NCBI GenBank assembly: GCA_903844385.1
Contig: CAIMTJ010000080.1
Coordinates: 1 to 55,263 of the forward strand
Length of the DNA: 55,263 nt
Source: an uncultured Burkholderiales bacterium
GTDB lineage: Bacteria > Pseudomonadota > Gammaproteobacteria > Burkholderiales > Burkholderiaceae_C
Direction: 5' to 3'
Shown here one piece after another: positions 31,380 through 40,458 of the stretch. Position 1 is the stretch's first letter. Each line of letters begins with the position of its first letter. Under the pieces are notes generated by a model that ran no database searches, was not told the origin of the DNA, and worked only from the letters and a program-made list of their open reading frames with translations. Position numbers and translations under genes: made by a program.

Positions 31380-32315
31380 ATGGCCACCAAAAAATCAAAT
31401 CGACTGGGACGCGGACTCGAATCCTTGCTGGGCCCGGCAGCACCAAGCACGGGCTTGGACGCCAGCACGAATACCCCGAGCGATTTACCCAACCAGTTGC
31501 TGCTCACGCAATTGGTTCCGGGCATGTACCAGCCCCGCACCAGAATGGACGAAGGTGCTTTGTACGATTTGGCCGAAAGCATCAAAGTCCAAGGGGTGAT
31601 GCAACCAATTCTTGTGAGGCCCCTCAGAGAAGGCGAGCACGCTGGTAAATATGAAATTATTGCCGGTGAGCGTCGCTTCAGGGCCAGTGCGTTGGCGGGT
31701 TTGGAGCAAGTGCCCGTGTTGGTTCGCGATGTGGCCAACGAGGCCGCCGCGGCCATGGCCTTGATTGAAAACATCCAACGTGAAGACTTGAATCCGTTGG
31801 AGGAGGCCCATGGTTTACAGCGATTGGTCAAGGAGTTTGGGCTGACCCATGAAGAGGCCGCACAAGCCGTCGGACGCTCCCGCAGTGCAGCCTCCAATTT
31901 GCTGCGATTGTTGAATTTGGCCGAACCCGTGCAAGCCTTGTTGATGGCTGGGGACTTGGACATGGGACACGCCAGGGCATTGCTGAGCTTGGATCGGGCC
32001 ACCCAGGTGAGCACAGCGCATCAAATCGCCAGTAAAAAAATATCGGTGCGAGAGGCTGAAAAACTGGTTAAAAAAATCAGCGCCGATTTTGAACTCGTGG
32101 CGAGCAAACCCAAGAAAGAAAAGTCCAGAGACTTGAAACGTGTGGAAGAAGAGTTGTCCGATTTACTCACCGCTCAAGTGGAGATCCGCATCAAAAAGCG
32201 TGTCAAACGATTTGGCAAGATGGAGGAAATGGGGGAGTTGGCCATTCAATTTGGCTCCATAGAAGAGGTCACCGCCTTGCTCAACAAACTCAAAGGCGAT
32301 AGCGGCCAAGACTAG
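31380..32315 (+). CDS. parB: Chromosome partitioning protein ParB
   Basis: CTP-dependent DNA clamp that loads at parS. 311 residues. The N-terminus RLGRGLESLLG is the usual ParA-stimulating motif; the CTP-binding domain has YQPRTRMDEGAL and GERRFRAS; the helix-turn-helix region has GLTHEEAAQAVGRSRSAASNLLRL; a C-terminal dimerisation domain follows. The start is preceded by an A/G-rich ribosome site. Eighty-eight bases after parA. Confidence 0.97.
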   Translation: MATKKSNRLGRGLESLLGPAAPSTGLDASTNTPSDLPNQLLLTQLVPGMYQPRTRMDEGALYDLAESIKVQGVMQPILVRPLREGEHAGKYEIIAGERRFRASALAGLEQVPVLVRDVANEAAAAMALIENIQREDLNPLEEAHGLQRLVKEFGLTHEEAAQAVGRSRSAASNLLRLLNLAEPVQALLMAGDLDMGHARALLSLDRATQVSTAHQIASKKISVREAEKLVKKISADFELVASKPKKEKSRDLKRVEEELSDLLTAQVEIRIKKRVKRFGKMEEMGELAIQFGSIEEVTALLNKLKGDSGQD

Positions 32316-32368
32316 TGTCGGGGCGGCCGCTTCAATGGGGTCGATCTCTCGGCCCAGTGCTGCCAGAC

Positions 32369-32800
32369 TCAGCGCGCTGTGTCGTCTCTCAAAATGGCCA
32401 TGGTCAAGCGAGATACACAGGTGAGTTTGCCCGCGTCGTCTCTGAGGTCAATGGCCCACACATGGGTTGAACCCCCCACGTGCAAGGGATAGGTGGTCCC
32501 CGTGACAAAGCCAGATTTGACCGGTGCAATATGGTTGGCATTGATATCAAGTCCCACACCACGAAACCCCAAGCCACAGGCATAGTAGGCGGCGCATGAG
32601 CCCAGGGTTTCTGCCAAGACCACATTCACACCGCCATGGATGACACCAAAGGGCTGGCGTGTGCGGTGGTCAACAGGCAAACGAGCCATGAGGGTGTTGT
32701 CACCCACTTCGATGAACTCAAGACCCAGATGATCGGCCGCTGTGCCTTGATTCATCTGATTGAGAAGGGTCAAAGAAATGGGTTTTTTCCAAAAGCTCAT
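32369..32800 (-). CDS. Hotdog-fold acyl-CoA thioesterase (PaaI/YdiI type)
   Basis: 143-residue hotdog thioesterase. The catalytic helix reads PFGVIHGGVNVVLAETLGS with a conserved Glu, and a C-terminal beta-strand region GTTYPLHVGGSTHVWAIDLRDD follows. AGGAG lies before the ATG at 32800. Members hydrolyse CoA thioesters such as 1,4-dihydroxy-2-naphthoyl-CoA or phenylacetyl-type CoAs; the substrate cannot be fixed here. No obvious metabolic partner is adjacent. Confidence 0.87.
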   Translation of the reverse strand: MSFWKKPISLTLLNQMNQGTAADHLGLEFIEVGDNTLMARLPVDHRTRQPFGVIHGGVNVVLAETLGSCAAYYACGLGFRGVGLDINANHIAPVKSGFVTGTTYPLHVGGSTHVWAIDLRDDAGKLTCVSRLTMAILRDDTAR

Positions 32801-32919
32801 GCTGCAAAGCTCCTAACAAGGGCATCGGTGCAGTGCATCACACACTGGATCAATCGGGGTGGGGGAGGTGCCATTGAGCAACGCCGGTGAGCGTGTCTCA
32901 AGGCCAACGCTCAGGGCAC

Positions 32920-33069
32920 TCACTGGCCGATTTTTTTGATTTTACCCTTGGGGATGATGGACGTGACCACGGCAGTACGGATAGGTTCACTGCTCAAGGC
33001 TTTGGGAGCAGATTGATCCTTTTTGGGTTTCTTTTGTTCTTTGTTGGTTTTTTGTTGTCCTTTGGCCAT
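32920..33069 (-). CDS. Small basic Lys-rich protein, function unknown
   Basis: Forty-nine residues, beginning MAKGQQKTNKEQKKPKKDQ and ending IIPKGKIKKIGQ. AGGAG sits seven bases before the ATG at 33069, which supports real translation. The sequence is very rich in Lys, Gln and Pro with no hydrophobic segment, and is likely disordered and nucleic-acid-binding by charge. Similar MAKGQ-plus-lysine small proteins recur in proteobacteria as hypothetical proteins, to my recollection. It diverges from arfB, 64 bases away. Confidence 0.75.
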   Translation of the reverse strand: MAKGQQKTNKEQKKPKKDQSAPKALSSEPIRTAVVTSIIPKGKIKKIGQ

Positions 33070-33133
33070 GGCCGACTCCTAATGTGATGGAAAATTCAGT
33101 GTACTCCTAACCTCAAGCATTCGGCTGCCCCCC

Positions 33134-33532
33134 GTGTCAAAACTAGTCAAAGAATCTGAAGTGCAAATGATGGCGATTCGTGCGCAAGGCGCCGGAGGCC
33201 AGCACGTCAACAAGGTTTCTAGCGCCATTCATCTTCGCTTTGACATTGAGGCGTCGAGCTTGGATGCGGCGATCAAAGAGCGGCTCAAGGCGTTGCCCGA
33301 TCGTCGCATCAATCGAAAAGGGGTCCTGGTTTTAAAATCCCAAAGCACGCGAAGTCAAGATATGAATCGCATGTTGGCCATCAACCGACTCCATGAGTTG
33401 ATCGAAAGCGTGCAAGAGGCCCCGGCCGTCAGAAAACGAACCCGCCCACCCAAGCGCGCCAAAGAAAATCGCCTCAAGGATAAAAAACTCACCGCCCTGA
33501 CCAAAGTGCAACGCGCCAAACCGCACGGGTGA
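33134..33532 (+). CDS. arfB: Alternative ribosome-rescue factor ArfB
   Basis: Peptidyl-tRNA hydrolase that rescues ribosomes stalled without a stop codon. 132 residues from a GTG at 33134. The catalytic GGQ lies at 21-23 in [23 protein letters not shown], exactly the YaeJ-type core, and the Lys/Arg-rich C-terminal tail ([17 protein letters not shown]) that enters the mRNA channel is present. It lacks the codon-recognition domains of RF1 and RF2, which separates it from them. Confidence 0.93.
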   Translation: MSKLVKESEVQMMAIRAQGAGGQHVNKVSSAIHLRFDIEASSLDAAIKERLKALPDRRINRKGVLVLKSQSTRSQDMNRMLAINRLHELIESVQEAPAVRKRTRPPKRAKENRLKDKKLTALTKVQRAKPHG

Positions 33533-33750
33533 GAACAAGCGGCACACCGACACACCGGCCCCAATGTAGAAGGTCACAAGAGCCTATGGCATGCCGTCTA
33601 TCCAGACGCTCGCCTAGAGACATCACGCGTTGTGAAGTAAACTGTCATGATCGGTGCCACACCCCCGCGCGGGAGTCGGCCTCAACGAGAGACGGCTCTT
33701 CACATCGGCCCCCACAGATCAGTAACACACCCAATTCGAAGGACAACAAC

Positions 33751-34947
33751 ATGGCACGAGTTCCCTTTCAATGGCAAGACCCTTTTTTGATGAATGATCA
33801 ATTGACTGACCAAGAGCGAATGATCAAGGATGCCGCCCAAGACTATGCGCAAAACCGCTTGCAGCCACGTGTGACGCAAGCCTTTCGTCACGAGAGCATG
33901 GATGCGAGCATTTTCAGAGAAATGGGTGAGCTCGGGCTGCTGGGTCCCACCATCCCCACGCAATATGGTGGATCAGGACTCAGCTATGTCGATTATGGTT
34001 TGATCGCCCGTGAGGTCGAGCGGGTCGATTCGGGTTATCGCTCCATGATGAGTGTGCAGTCGTCATTGGTGATGGTGCCCATTCATGCTTTTGGTACCGA
34101 AGCGCAAAAACAAAAATACCTGCCCAAGTTGGCAACGGGTGAATGGATTGGCTGCTTTGGCTTGACCGAACCCGATCACGGCTCCGACCCCGCGAGCATG
34201 AGCTCGCGCGCGCAAGAAGTGCCGGGTGGATTTAAACTCACGGGCAACAAAATTTGGATCACCAACAGCCCCATTGCCGATGTCTTTGTGGTCTGGGCCA
34301 AGGAGGTGAGTGCAAGTGGGCAAGTGGGACCCATTCGAGGCTTTATTCTAGAAAAAGGCATGGCGGGTTTGTCGGCACCCCCCATCCACGGCAAGGTGGG
34401 TTTAAAAACCTCGGTCACTGGCGAAATTGTGATGGAGGGCGTCTTTGTTCCCAAAGAGAATATGTTTCCAGAAGTCACTGGGCTCAAGGGGCCATTCACG
34501 TGTTTGAACAGCGCACGTTTTGGCATCTCTTGGGGGGCCTTGGGGGCGGCAGAGTTTTGCTGGCACACGGCGCGGCAATACACGATGGATCGCAAACAGT
34601 TTGGTCGACCCTTGGCGGCCAATCAACTCATTCAAAAGAAATTGGCCGACATGCAAACCGAAATTACTTTGGGGTTGTTGGGCTGTTTGCGCTTGGGTCG
34701 CATGAAAGATGAGGGCGTGGATTCGGTAGAAATCACCTCTATTTTGAAACGCAACTCATGCGGTAAAGCGTTGGACGTTGCGCGCATGGCCAGAGACATG
34801 TTGGGGGGCAATGGCATCAGTGATGAGTATGGTGTTGCCCGCCATTTGGTGAACTTGGAAGTGGTCAACACCTATGAAGGCACGCACGATGTTCATGCCT
34901 TGATTTTGGGTCGCGCACAAACGGGTATTTCTGCGTTTGCCAATTGA
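33751..34947 (+). CDS. gcdH: Acyl-CoA dehydrogenase, glutaryl-CoA dehydrogenase type
   Basis: FAD-dependent acyl-CoA dehydrogenase, 398 residues from the ATG at 33751 (AAGGA upstream). The FAD/substrate motif [13 protein letters not shown], the [15 protein letters not shown] segment and the C-terminal [16 protein letters not shown] with the catalytic Glu376 are the glutaryl-CoA-dehydrogenase pattern; the enzyme oxidatively decarboxylates glutaryl-CoA to crotonyl-CoA in lysine and aromatic degradation. The open frame extends back to 33529, but this overlaps arfB and has no similarity. No CoA-transferase gene is adjacent. Confidence 0.92.
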   Translation: MARVPFQWQDPFLMNDQLTDQERMIKDAAQDYAQNRLQPRVTQAFRHESMDASIFREMGELGLLGPTIPTQYGGSGLSYVDYGLIAREVERVDSGYRSMMSVQSSLVMVPIHAFGTEAQKQKYLPKLATGEWIGCFGLTEPDHGSDPASMSSRAQEVPGGFKLTGNKIWITNSPIADVFVVWAKEVSASGQVGPIRGFILEKGMAGLSAPPIHGKVGLKTSVTGEIVMEGVFVPKENMFPEVTGLKGPFTCLNSARFGISWGALGAAEFCWHTARQYTMDRKQFGRPLAANQLIQKKLADMQTEITLGLLGCLRLGRMKDEGVDSVEITSILKRNSCGKALDVARMARDMLGGNGISDEYGVARHLVNLEVVNTYEGTHDVHALILGRAQTGISAFAN

Positions 34948-35020
34948 ACAACAGGGCCACCAGGGACTCGGCGTGAGACGCTTTCCCCGCTGGGCTTCAT
35001 CGGTGTAGAGGAGACACGTC

Positions 35021-36181
35021 ATGCGAGTGGTGGTCGGATTGAGCGGGGGGGTGGACTCCGCGGTAGCCGCTTGGATGCTGCAATCCCAGGGCCACGAGGT
35101 GCACGCCATCTTCATGAAAAACTGGGAAGATGATGACGACCAGGAATACTGCTCGGCCAATGAGGACTTTGTTGACGCGGCAGCTGTTGCCGATGTGCTC
35201 GGCATTGAGCTCGAGTTTGTGAATTTTGCACAAGACTACAAGGACCGTGTTTTTGCCGAATTCTTAAAAGAGTACCAAGCTGGGCGCACGCCCAACCCCG
35301 ATGTCTTGTGCAACGCGGAGATCAAGTTCAAAGCTTTTTTAGACCATGCCATGAGACTGGGGGCTGACAAAATTGCCACCGGACATTACGCGCGGGTGCG
35401 TCAAGTTGGGGATGGTTTTGAGTTGCTCAAAGGCCTCGATGCGAGCAAAGACCAAAGCTATTTTTTGCATCGCTTGACGCAGACACAACTGTCCAAAACT
35501 TTGTTTCCCGTGGGTGAAATGCAAAAAACCGAGCTGCGCGCCAAGGCCTTGCAACTGGGCTTGCCCAATGCCAAGAAAAAAGACTCCACTGGCATTTGTT
35601 TTATTGGAGAGAGACCATTTCGAGCCTTTTTGAACCAATACATTGCCCATCAACCCGGGCCTATCCAAGACCTGAACGGGCGGGTGATTGGCCAACACGT
35701 GGGCTTGAGTTTTTACACCCTCGGGCAACGGCAGGGCTTGGGCATTGGGGGTATTCAGCACGCGGCGCCCAGGGGGCGTCGGTCCCACACGCCAGGCCAA
35801 GACGCTCAGCTCGAGGGGCATCATGCGCCGTGGTTTGTGGCGAAGAAAGACCTCGAGCGCAACACCTTGGTGGCGGTGCAAGGCCATGATCATCCCGCCC
35901 TTTTGAGTCAACAGTTGGTGGCCAAGGATTTGAGTTGGGTGAGTGGTGAGCGCCCCGACTTTGAGGGCTGGCGAGAAGAGCATGCCCTCAGCGCCAAAAC
36001 CCGTTATCGACAGCTCGATGCCCGTTGCGAGGCCCGGCCCTCGCCCCAGGGGGAGGACTTGGAGTCCTTGACCTTGTCTTTTGAGCGCCCGCAGTGGGCG
36101 GTGACACCCGGCCAGTCGGTGGTGCTCTATCGCCAAGACGTGTGTTTGGGTGGAGGCGTGATTTGGCGCCAAGGCGCCTGA
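35021..36181 (+). CDS. mnmA: tRNA-specific 2-thiouridylase MnmA
   Basis: Adds sulfur to wobble U34 of Glu, Gln and Lys tRNAs. 386 residues. The PP-loop SGGVDS lies at 8-13, the catalytic cysteines are Cys97 in [12 protein letters not shown] and Cys193 in [12 protein letters not shown]. The C-terminal half contains an unusual His/Arg/Gly-rich insertion ([17 protein letters not shown], near residues 244-260) next to the [17 protein letters not shown] motif. Third gene of the U34 modification pathway in this window besides mnmE and mnmG. Confidence 0.95.
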   Translation: MRVVVGLSGGVDSAVAAWMLQSQGHEVHAIFMKNWEDDDDQEYCSANEDFVDAAAVADVLGIELEFVNFAQDYKDRVFAEFLKEYQAGRTPNPDVLCNAEIKFKAFLDHAMRLGADKIATGHYARVRQVGDGFELLKGLDASKDQSYFLHRLTQTQLSKTLFPVGEMQKTELRAKALQLGLPNAKKKDSTGICFIGERPFRAFLNQYIAHQPGPIQDLNGRVIGQHVGLSFYTLGQRQGLGIGGIQHAAPRGRRSHTPGQDAQLEGHHAPWFVAKKDLERNTLVAVQGHDHPALLSQQLVAKDLSWVSGERPDFEGWREEHALSAKTRYRQLDARCEARPSPQGEDLESLTLSFERPQWAVTPGQSVVLYRQDVCLGGGVIWRQGA

Positions 36182-36198
36182 GCGCGCGCGCGCTGTGA

Positions 36199-37173
36199 TC
36201 AAAAACGGCTCATGGCTTCCTCGGCCGAGCGCTTCATCGCCCCTTTGAGCCAAGCGTGGGCGGCACGCGAGCGACCTTGGTTGAACCAGAGCAAATCAAT
36301 GTGAACCGCAGGAACTTTCAGGGGCAGCGTTTGGATGCTCAATTGCTCCTGCAGGCCCGCCACGCGCACAAAGTGTTTGGGCAGCACCGTGATGAGATTG
36401 GAGTTGAGCACCACTCGCCCGGCCGTTGAGAACTGGTTCACCGTCACCACCACTCGGCGCTCACGCCCAAGCGACGCCAGGGCTTGGTCGACAAAGCCAA
36501 AGGGGCGGCCGGAAAAACTCACCAGCATGTGCCGAGCAGCGCAAAAATCATCCAAACTCAAGGCTTGTCGGCTCAAGGGGTGGCCGCGGCGCATCACGCA
36601 CACATATTCCCCTTCGAACAAGCGCGAGTGCTCAAAACCCACAGACTCACCGGCCTGGGCCAGTGCGGTGAGATCGGCCAAAACAGCGGGGAAGTGACCC
36701 ACGGCCATGTCGGCTTGTTGATCAACCAGCAGTTGTCTGGGGTCGCGGGTGGTGAGTGGAATGACCCGCAAGTTGACCAAGGGGGCTTCGGTTTCTAAAA
36801 TCTTCGATAGCCCAGGGATCAACTCCGCAGCGGTCGCGTCTGCCATGGCCACGATGAAAGCCTGCGTGCTTTGAAGGGGATCGAAATCCTCTGGATCAAG
36901 CGCACGCTCGAGCTGATCCAAGGCGGCTCGCACCTGAGGCCAAAGCTCCCGCGCCCGTGCCGTGGGTGCCAGGGCCTGCCCTTGGCGCGCAAGCAAGGGG
37001 TCGTCCAAATGCTCACGCAGTCGCCGCAGGGCATTGCTCACGGCCGGTTGTGTCAAGGACAGGCTCTTGGCGGCTCGTGTGAGACTCTTATGCGCCATGA
37101 CGGCGTCAAACACACGCAACAAATTCAAGTCAAGCTTGCGAAAATTGAGGGGAAGGGACATGGACAAATACAT
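36199..37173 (-). CDS. LysR-family transcriptional regulator
   Basis: 324 residues (320 if the second ATG at 37161 is used). The N-terminal winged helix reads LDLNLLRVFDAVMAHKSLTRAAKSLSLTQPAVSNALRRLREHLDDPLL (residues 13-60), followed by a periplasmic-binding-protein-like effector domain. The subtype is that of NodD/NahR-like regulators starting FRKLDLNLL. It diverges from a small membrane protein; an ATTCA-N5-TGAAT inverted repeat at 37172-37186, with the LysR T-N11-A form, sits right at its start codon and suggests autoregulation. The effector is unknown. Confidence 0.9.
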   Translation of the reverse strand: MYLSMSLPLNFRKLDLNLLRVFDAVMAHKSLTRAAKSLSLTQPAVSNALRRLREHLDDPLLARQGQALAPTARARELWPQVRAALDQLERALDPEDFDPLQSTQAFIVAMADATAAELIPGLSKILETEAPLVNLRVIPLTTRDPRQLLVDQQADMAVGHFPAVLADLTALAQAGESVGFEHSRLFEGEYVCVMRRGHPLSRQALSLDDFCAARHMLVSFSGRPFGFVDQALASLGRERRVVVTVNQFSTAGRVVLNSNLITVLPKHFVRVAGLQEQLSIQTLPLKVPAVHIDLLWFNQGRSRAAHAWLKGAMKRSAEEAMSRF

Positions 37174-37186
37174 TCAGCTGGTGAAT
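37172..37186. promoter_or_regulatory. Possible LysR operator
   Basis: Inverted repeat ATTCA-GCTGG-TGAAT, which fits the T-N11-A dyad of LysR-type operators. It lies at the start of the LysR gene and about 100 bases before the divergent membrane-protein gene. Confidence 0.5.
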
Positions 37187-37208
37187 GATAGACATTGATT
37201 AAATAAAG

Positions 37209-37237
37209 TTGAACAATACTAGTATAAACCCTATTAT
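37209..37237 (+). promoter_or_regulatory. Sigma-70-type promoter with palindrome in spacer
   Basis: TTGAAC (37209-37214) and TATTAT (37232-37237) separated by exactly 17 bases, an excellent match to -35 and -10 elements. A perfect 10-base palindrome, ATACTAGTAT (37216-37225), fills most of the spacer and may be a second regulator site. It faces the membrane-protein gene starting at 37286. Confidence 0.7.
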
Positions 37238-37285
37238 CCTGTCATGCAGAAATTCACCTGCCATAGCACATCAAAGGAAAACACC

Positions 37286-37705
37286 ATGAACAGCTTTATG
37301 AATCCCCATTTTGCGCAAACACACCCTGGCGTCGGACGTTTGGAGCGGGTGGCTCAGGCGGTCCAAGTGAGCGCGGCTTTCATTGATAGCGCCAAAGGCC
37401 TGGCCACATTGTTGTTGTCCGCCTTGGTGGCCACCTTGATGGTGGTCGCCAATCAAATCATCGAGACCTGGACCGATGGTCATTTGTTGGTGGCGTGGAC
37501 CCTCTTGTGGGTGATGGCGTTTTCCATGTTGGCGATTTTTGCCCAGCCCATCATGGCGTTTGTCTTGACGCTTACTCGCCAGTGGGGCGAGTGGAAAGAT
37601 CGGCAATATGCCCGTGGACAAGATGCACGCCTGTGGGAGGTGGCCCAACATGACCCACGCTTGATGTCGGAAATTCGTTGTGCCATGCAACGTTCTGCGT
37701 CATAA
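37286..37705 (+). CDS. Small two-span membrane protein, unknown function
   Basis: 139 residues from the ATG at 37286 (AAAGGA eight bases upstream). Two hydrophobic segments are visible at about 40-60 (LATLLLSALVATLMVVANQII) and about 70-93 (LLVAWTLLWVMAFSMLAIFAQPIMAF), with soluble, mostly charged ends. I recognise no family. It diverges from the LysR regulator, the usual layout for a regulator and its target, so it is probably controlled by it. Confidence 0.8.
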   Translation: MNSFMNPHFAQTHPGVGRLERVAQAVQVSAAFIDSAKGLATLLLSALVATLMVVANQIIETWTDGHLLVAWTLLWVMAFSMLAIFAQPIMAFVLTLTRQWGEWKDRQYARGQDARLWEVAQHDPRLMSEIRCAMQRSAS

Positions 37706-37767
37706 GTACCCCCCCAAAACGGCTGGCCAGCAAAGCCTTGGGCCTGTTTTTGAGCATGGCCAGGCAA

Positions 37768-37803
37768 CAAAAAGCCCCAATGCGCTGGGTGCGCCTTGGG
37801 GCT
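37768..37803 (-). terminator. Intrinsic terminator of pckG
   Basis: On the minus strand, AGCCCCAA, a 15-base loop, TTGGGGCT and then five T. The stem halves are at 37796-37803 and 37773-37780 in plus coordinates. It lies 33 bases beyond the pckG stop. Confidence 0.85.
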
Positions 37804-37835
37804 CAATGGAGTGCGCTGGGCGCCGCGCAGGCGCT

Positions 37836-39689
37836 TTAAATCAAGGCCAGACGGCTCTCGAGTTCAGTCTGCGCCAGTTTGAGTTCAGCGGGCAAGTGGT
37901 AGGCGAGTTGCTCAAAGAGCGCTTTGTGCAAATCAATCTCTGCACTCCAGGCCTGTTTGTCGATGTGGGTCACGTCCTTGAACTGCTGTTCAGTAAACGA
38001 TAAACCAGACCAATTTATTTCTTGGTAGGACGGGCTCAAGCCAAACAGATGCTCTTGGCCGCTCACTTGGTTTTCAATGCGGTCGATCATCCATTTGAGA
38101 ACGCGCATGTTCTCCCCATAGCCCGGCCACACAAACTTGCCGTCGGCGCCTTTTTGGAACCAATTGGTGGTGAAGATTTTGGGCAAGGTGGCACCAGTTT
38201 TGGAGAGCTTTTCCCCCAAGTTGAGCCAGTGTTGGAAGTAGTCACTCATGTTGTAGCCGGTGAAGGGCAACATGGCGAAGGGGTCCCGACGCACAACACC
38301 TTGCGCGCCTGTTGCCGCTGCGGTGGTTTCGGACCCCATGGTGGCGGCCATGTACACGCCTTCCACCCAGTTGCGCGCTTCGGTGACCAAGGGCACGGTG
38401 GTAGAGCGTCGTCCACCAAAAATAAAGGCATCAATGGCCACCCCTTTGGGGTCATCCCAAGCCGCATCGATGGCGGGGTTGTTGGTGGCCGCCACGGTAA
38501 AGCGGGCATTGGGGTGGGCCGCCTTGGCGCCGGTGTCCTTGGCGATTTGGGGTGTCCAATCGCGTCCTTGCCAATCGATGCAATGCGCTGGCGCATCTCC
38601 CATGCCCTCCCACCACACGTCGCCATCATCGGTCAACGCCACGTTGGTGAAAATCACGTCATGGTGCAAACTCGCCATGCAGTTGGGGTTGGTGAGCGTG
38701 TTGGTGCCAGGGGCCACGCCGAAATAGCCTGCCTCGGGGTTGATCGCATAAAGGCGGCCATCTTGGCCGGGCTTGATCCACGCAATGTCGTCGCCAATGG
38801 TGGTGACACTCCAGCCGTTGAACCCTGCAGGCGGTATCAACATGGCAAAGTTGGTTTTGCCACAAGCGCTAGGGAAGGCGGCGGCGACATGGAATTTTTT
38901 ACCGTTGGGTTGCGTCACGCCCAAGATGAGCATGTGCTCGGCCAACCAGCCCTCATCGCGGCCCATGTTGGAGGCAATGCGCAGTGCAAAGCACTTTTTA
39001 CCCAGCAAAGCATTGCCACCATACCCCGATCCATAAGACCAGATCTCACGGGTTTCTGGGTAATGAACAATGTATTTGGTGGCGTTGCAAGGCCACGTCA
39101 CATCGGGTTGGCCCGCTTTCAATGGCGAGCCCACGGTGTGGATACAGGGGACAAAGGCGCCGTTGGCACCCAATACATCATAAACTGCCCGGCCCATTCG
39201 GGTCATGAGCTTCATGTTGACGGCCACATACGCGCTGTCAGACAGCTCAACACCAATGTGTGCAATAGGCGAGCCCAATGGACCCATGGAGTAGGGCACG
39301 ACATACATGGTGCGCCCGGCCATGCAGCCGTCAAACAGGGGTTGGAGAGTGGAGCGCATTTCTTGGGGCGCACACCAGTTGTTGGTGGGGCCGGCATCTT
39401 CTTGGCGCTCAGAGCAAATGTAGGTGCGGTCTTCAACGCGGGCCACATCGCTGGGGTCTGAGCACGCCAGAAAAGAGTTTTTCCGCTTGGCTGGGTTCAA
39501 CCGCTTGAAGGTACCCGCTTGTACCAATTGCTCACACAAGCGGTCATATTCTTCTGGGCTGCCATCGCACCACACGACTTGCGTGGGCTTACACAAGGCG
39601 GCCATTTCACTCACCCAAGCAATCAGCTTTTGGTGTTTGACAAAACTGGGGGCATTGACTTCGATGCCATGGGGCAAGGGTGCATTCAT
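37836..39689 (-). CDS. pckG: Phosphoenolpyruvate carboxykinase (GTP)
   Basis: Converts oxaloacetate and GTP to phosphoenolpyruvate in gluconeogenesis. 617 residues, typical of the GTP-dependent class, whereas the ATP class is shorter and unrelated. The kinase-1a P-loop [14 protein letters not shown] is intact, as are [21 protein letters not shown] and [17 protein letters not shown] precedes the ATG. It ends in a clear intrinsic terminator. The long upstream spacer contains a 10-base inverted repeat that may be regulatory. Confidence 0.97.
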   Translation of the reverse strand: MNAPLPHGIEVNAPSFVKHQKLIAWVSEMAALCKPTQVVWCDGSPEEYDRLCEQLVQAGTFKRLNPAKRKNSFLACSDPSDVARVEDRTYICSERQEDAGPTNNWCAPQEMRSTLQPLFDGCMAGRTMYVVPYSMGPLGSPIAHIGVELSDSAYVAVNMKLMTRMGRAVYDVLGANGAFVPCIHTVGSPLKAGQPDVTWPCNATKYIVHYPETREIWSYGSGYGGNALLGKKCFALRIASNMGRDEGWLAEHMLILGVTQPNGKKFHVAAAFPSACGKTNFAMLIPPAGFNGWSVTTIGDDIAWIKPGQDGRLYAINPEAGYFGVAPGTNTLTNPNCMASLHHDVIFTNVALTDDGDVWWEGMGDAPAHCIDWQGRDWTPQIAKDTGAKAAHPNARFTVAATNNPAIDAAWDDPKGVAIDAFIFGGRRSTTVPLVTEARNWVEGVYMAATMGSETTAAATGAQGVVRRDPFAMLPFTGYNMSDYFQHWLNLGEKLSKTGATLPKIFTTNWFQKGADGKFVWPGYGENMRVLKWMIDRIENQVSGQEHLFGLSPSYQEINWSGLSFTEQQFKDVTHIDKQAWSAEIDLHKALFEQLAYHLPAELKLAQTELESRLALI

Positions 39690-40060
39690 GAAGGAACTCC
39701 TAGGTCTAATTGATTAAGGACACCAGCCAGGAGAGCCGACCCCAAGCCCGGGCGTTCGCCAAGCGAGACCATGCGTTTAACTCGCTGTTGTCCTTAATGA
39801 ACCAAAACTGCAGTGTTGTGTAAAAAATTGATGGGCTGTGGGATTGGTTCATGCCGGCCCTGACCCATGACCACTCAAGCGACCCGTCATCAAACCATCA
39901 CATGACCGCAGGAGTCACAAACTTTAGTGTCAATTGCAGGGTTTAACAAGAGGGGAATCGCCAAAGCCCAAGCTCGGCGAGGGACTTGGCGTGGATTCCA
40001 TGTCCGAGCAGCAAGGCTCAAGCCGCTGATTCACCCGACAAGGCGCATCAACCTGGCCTC
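39690..40060. other. 371-base intergenic region upstream of pckG
   Basis: No reading frame of interest. It holds a perfect, widely spaced inverted repeat ATTAAGGACA (39713-39722) and TGTCCTTAAT (39789-39798) with 66 bases between, close to the pckG start. This would suit paired operator half-sites for a carbon-source regulator. The rest shows no clear feature. Confidence 0.5.
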
Positions 40061-40198
40061 TTAAGCCATGAAAACGGCGATGAAGGCCAGTAAAAAAATC
40101 AAGATAGCGCCGCCAACCGGCAAAATAATGGGCATGAGCGGAACAATGCTCTCGACCACATCAACGGGCGCATCATGATCAGGGGTTGTGTTAGACAT
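40061..40198 (-). CDS. 45-residue single-span membrane protein
   Basis: Small protein with an acidic N-terminal half (MSNTTPDHDAPVDVVESI) and a hydrophobic C-terminal helix (PIILPVGGAILIFLLAFIAV, residues about 23-42). AAGGA lies nine bases before the ATG at 40198, and a perfect -10 hexamer TATAAT sits upstream on the same strand (40225-40230). Translation is therefore well supported. I do not recognise it; it resembles the tiny subunits that accompany membrane complexes, but no such complex is encoded here. Confidence 0.78.
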   Translation of the reverse strand: MSNTTPDHDAPVDVVESIVPLMPIILPVGGAILIFLLAFIAVFMA

Positions 40199-40224
40199 AG
40201 GGAATATCCTTAATTGAGAGGGAA

Positions 40225-40230
40225 ATTATA
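40225..40230 (-). promoter_or_regulatory. -10 element of the 45-residue protein gene
   Basis: Perfect TATAAT on the minus strand, 26 bases before the start codon. No convincing -35 is visible at 16-18 bases. Confidence 0.55.
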
Positions 40231-40458
40231 GCTTTTTTGTGCATCCCTGAGGCCTCTTGCGACCCGCCAAGATGCTCAGCACAGCCAGCCCCAAAAAAGA
40301 GGTCTTTGGTATTCGTTATGAGGGCTGTCTTGGGGTTGAGCCCCGCGGCAATCGCCCAGATGCGCGCCCACAGAGCCGCGCCGTACAATGCAGAGCATTC
40401 TCAGCGCCCAGGCTTGTAGCTTTGGGCCTGTCCACCCAGTTTCCAAGGAGTTTTGCGT

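Noticed and set aside
33529..33750. N-terminal extension of the acyl-CoA dehydrogenase
   Set aside because: It overlaps the arfB stop, has no similarity, and a good ribosome site precedes the ATG at 33751.
38022..39461. 479-residue open frame on the plus strand opposite pckG
   Set aside because: It is antisense to a full-length PEP carboxykinase, has a His/Gly/Arg-rich composition typical of reverse-frame translation, and has no ribosome site or family motif.
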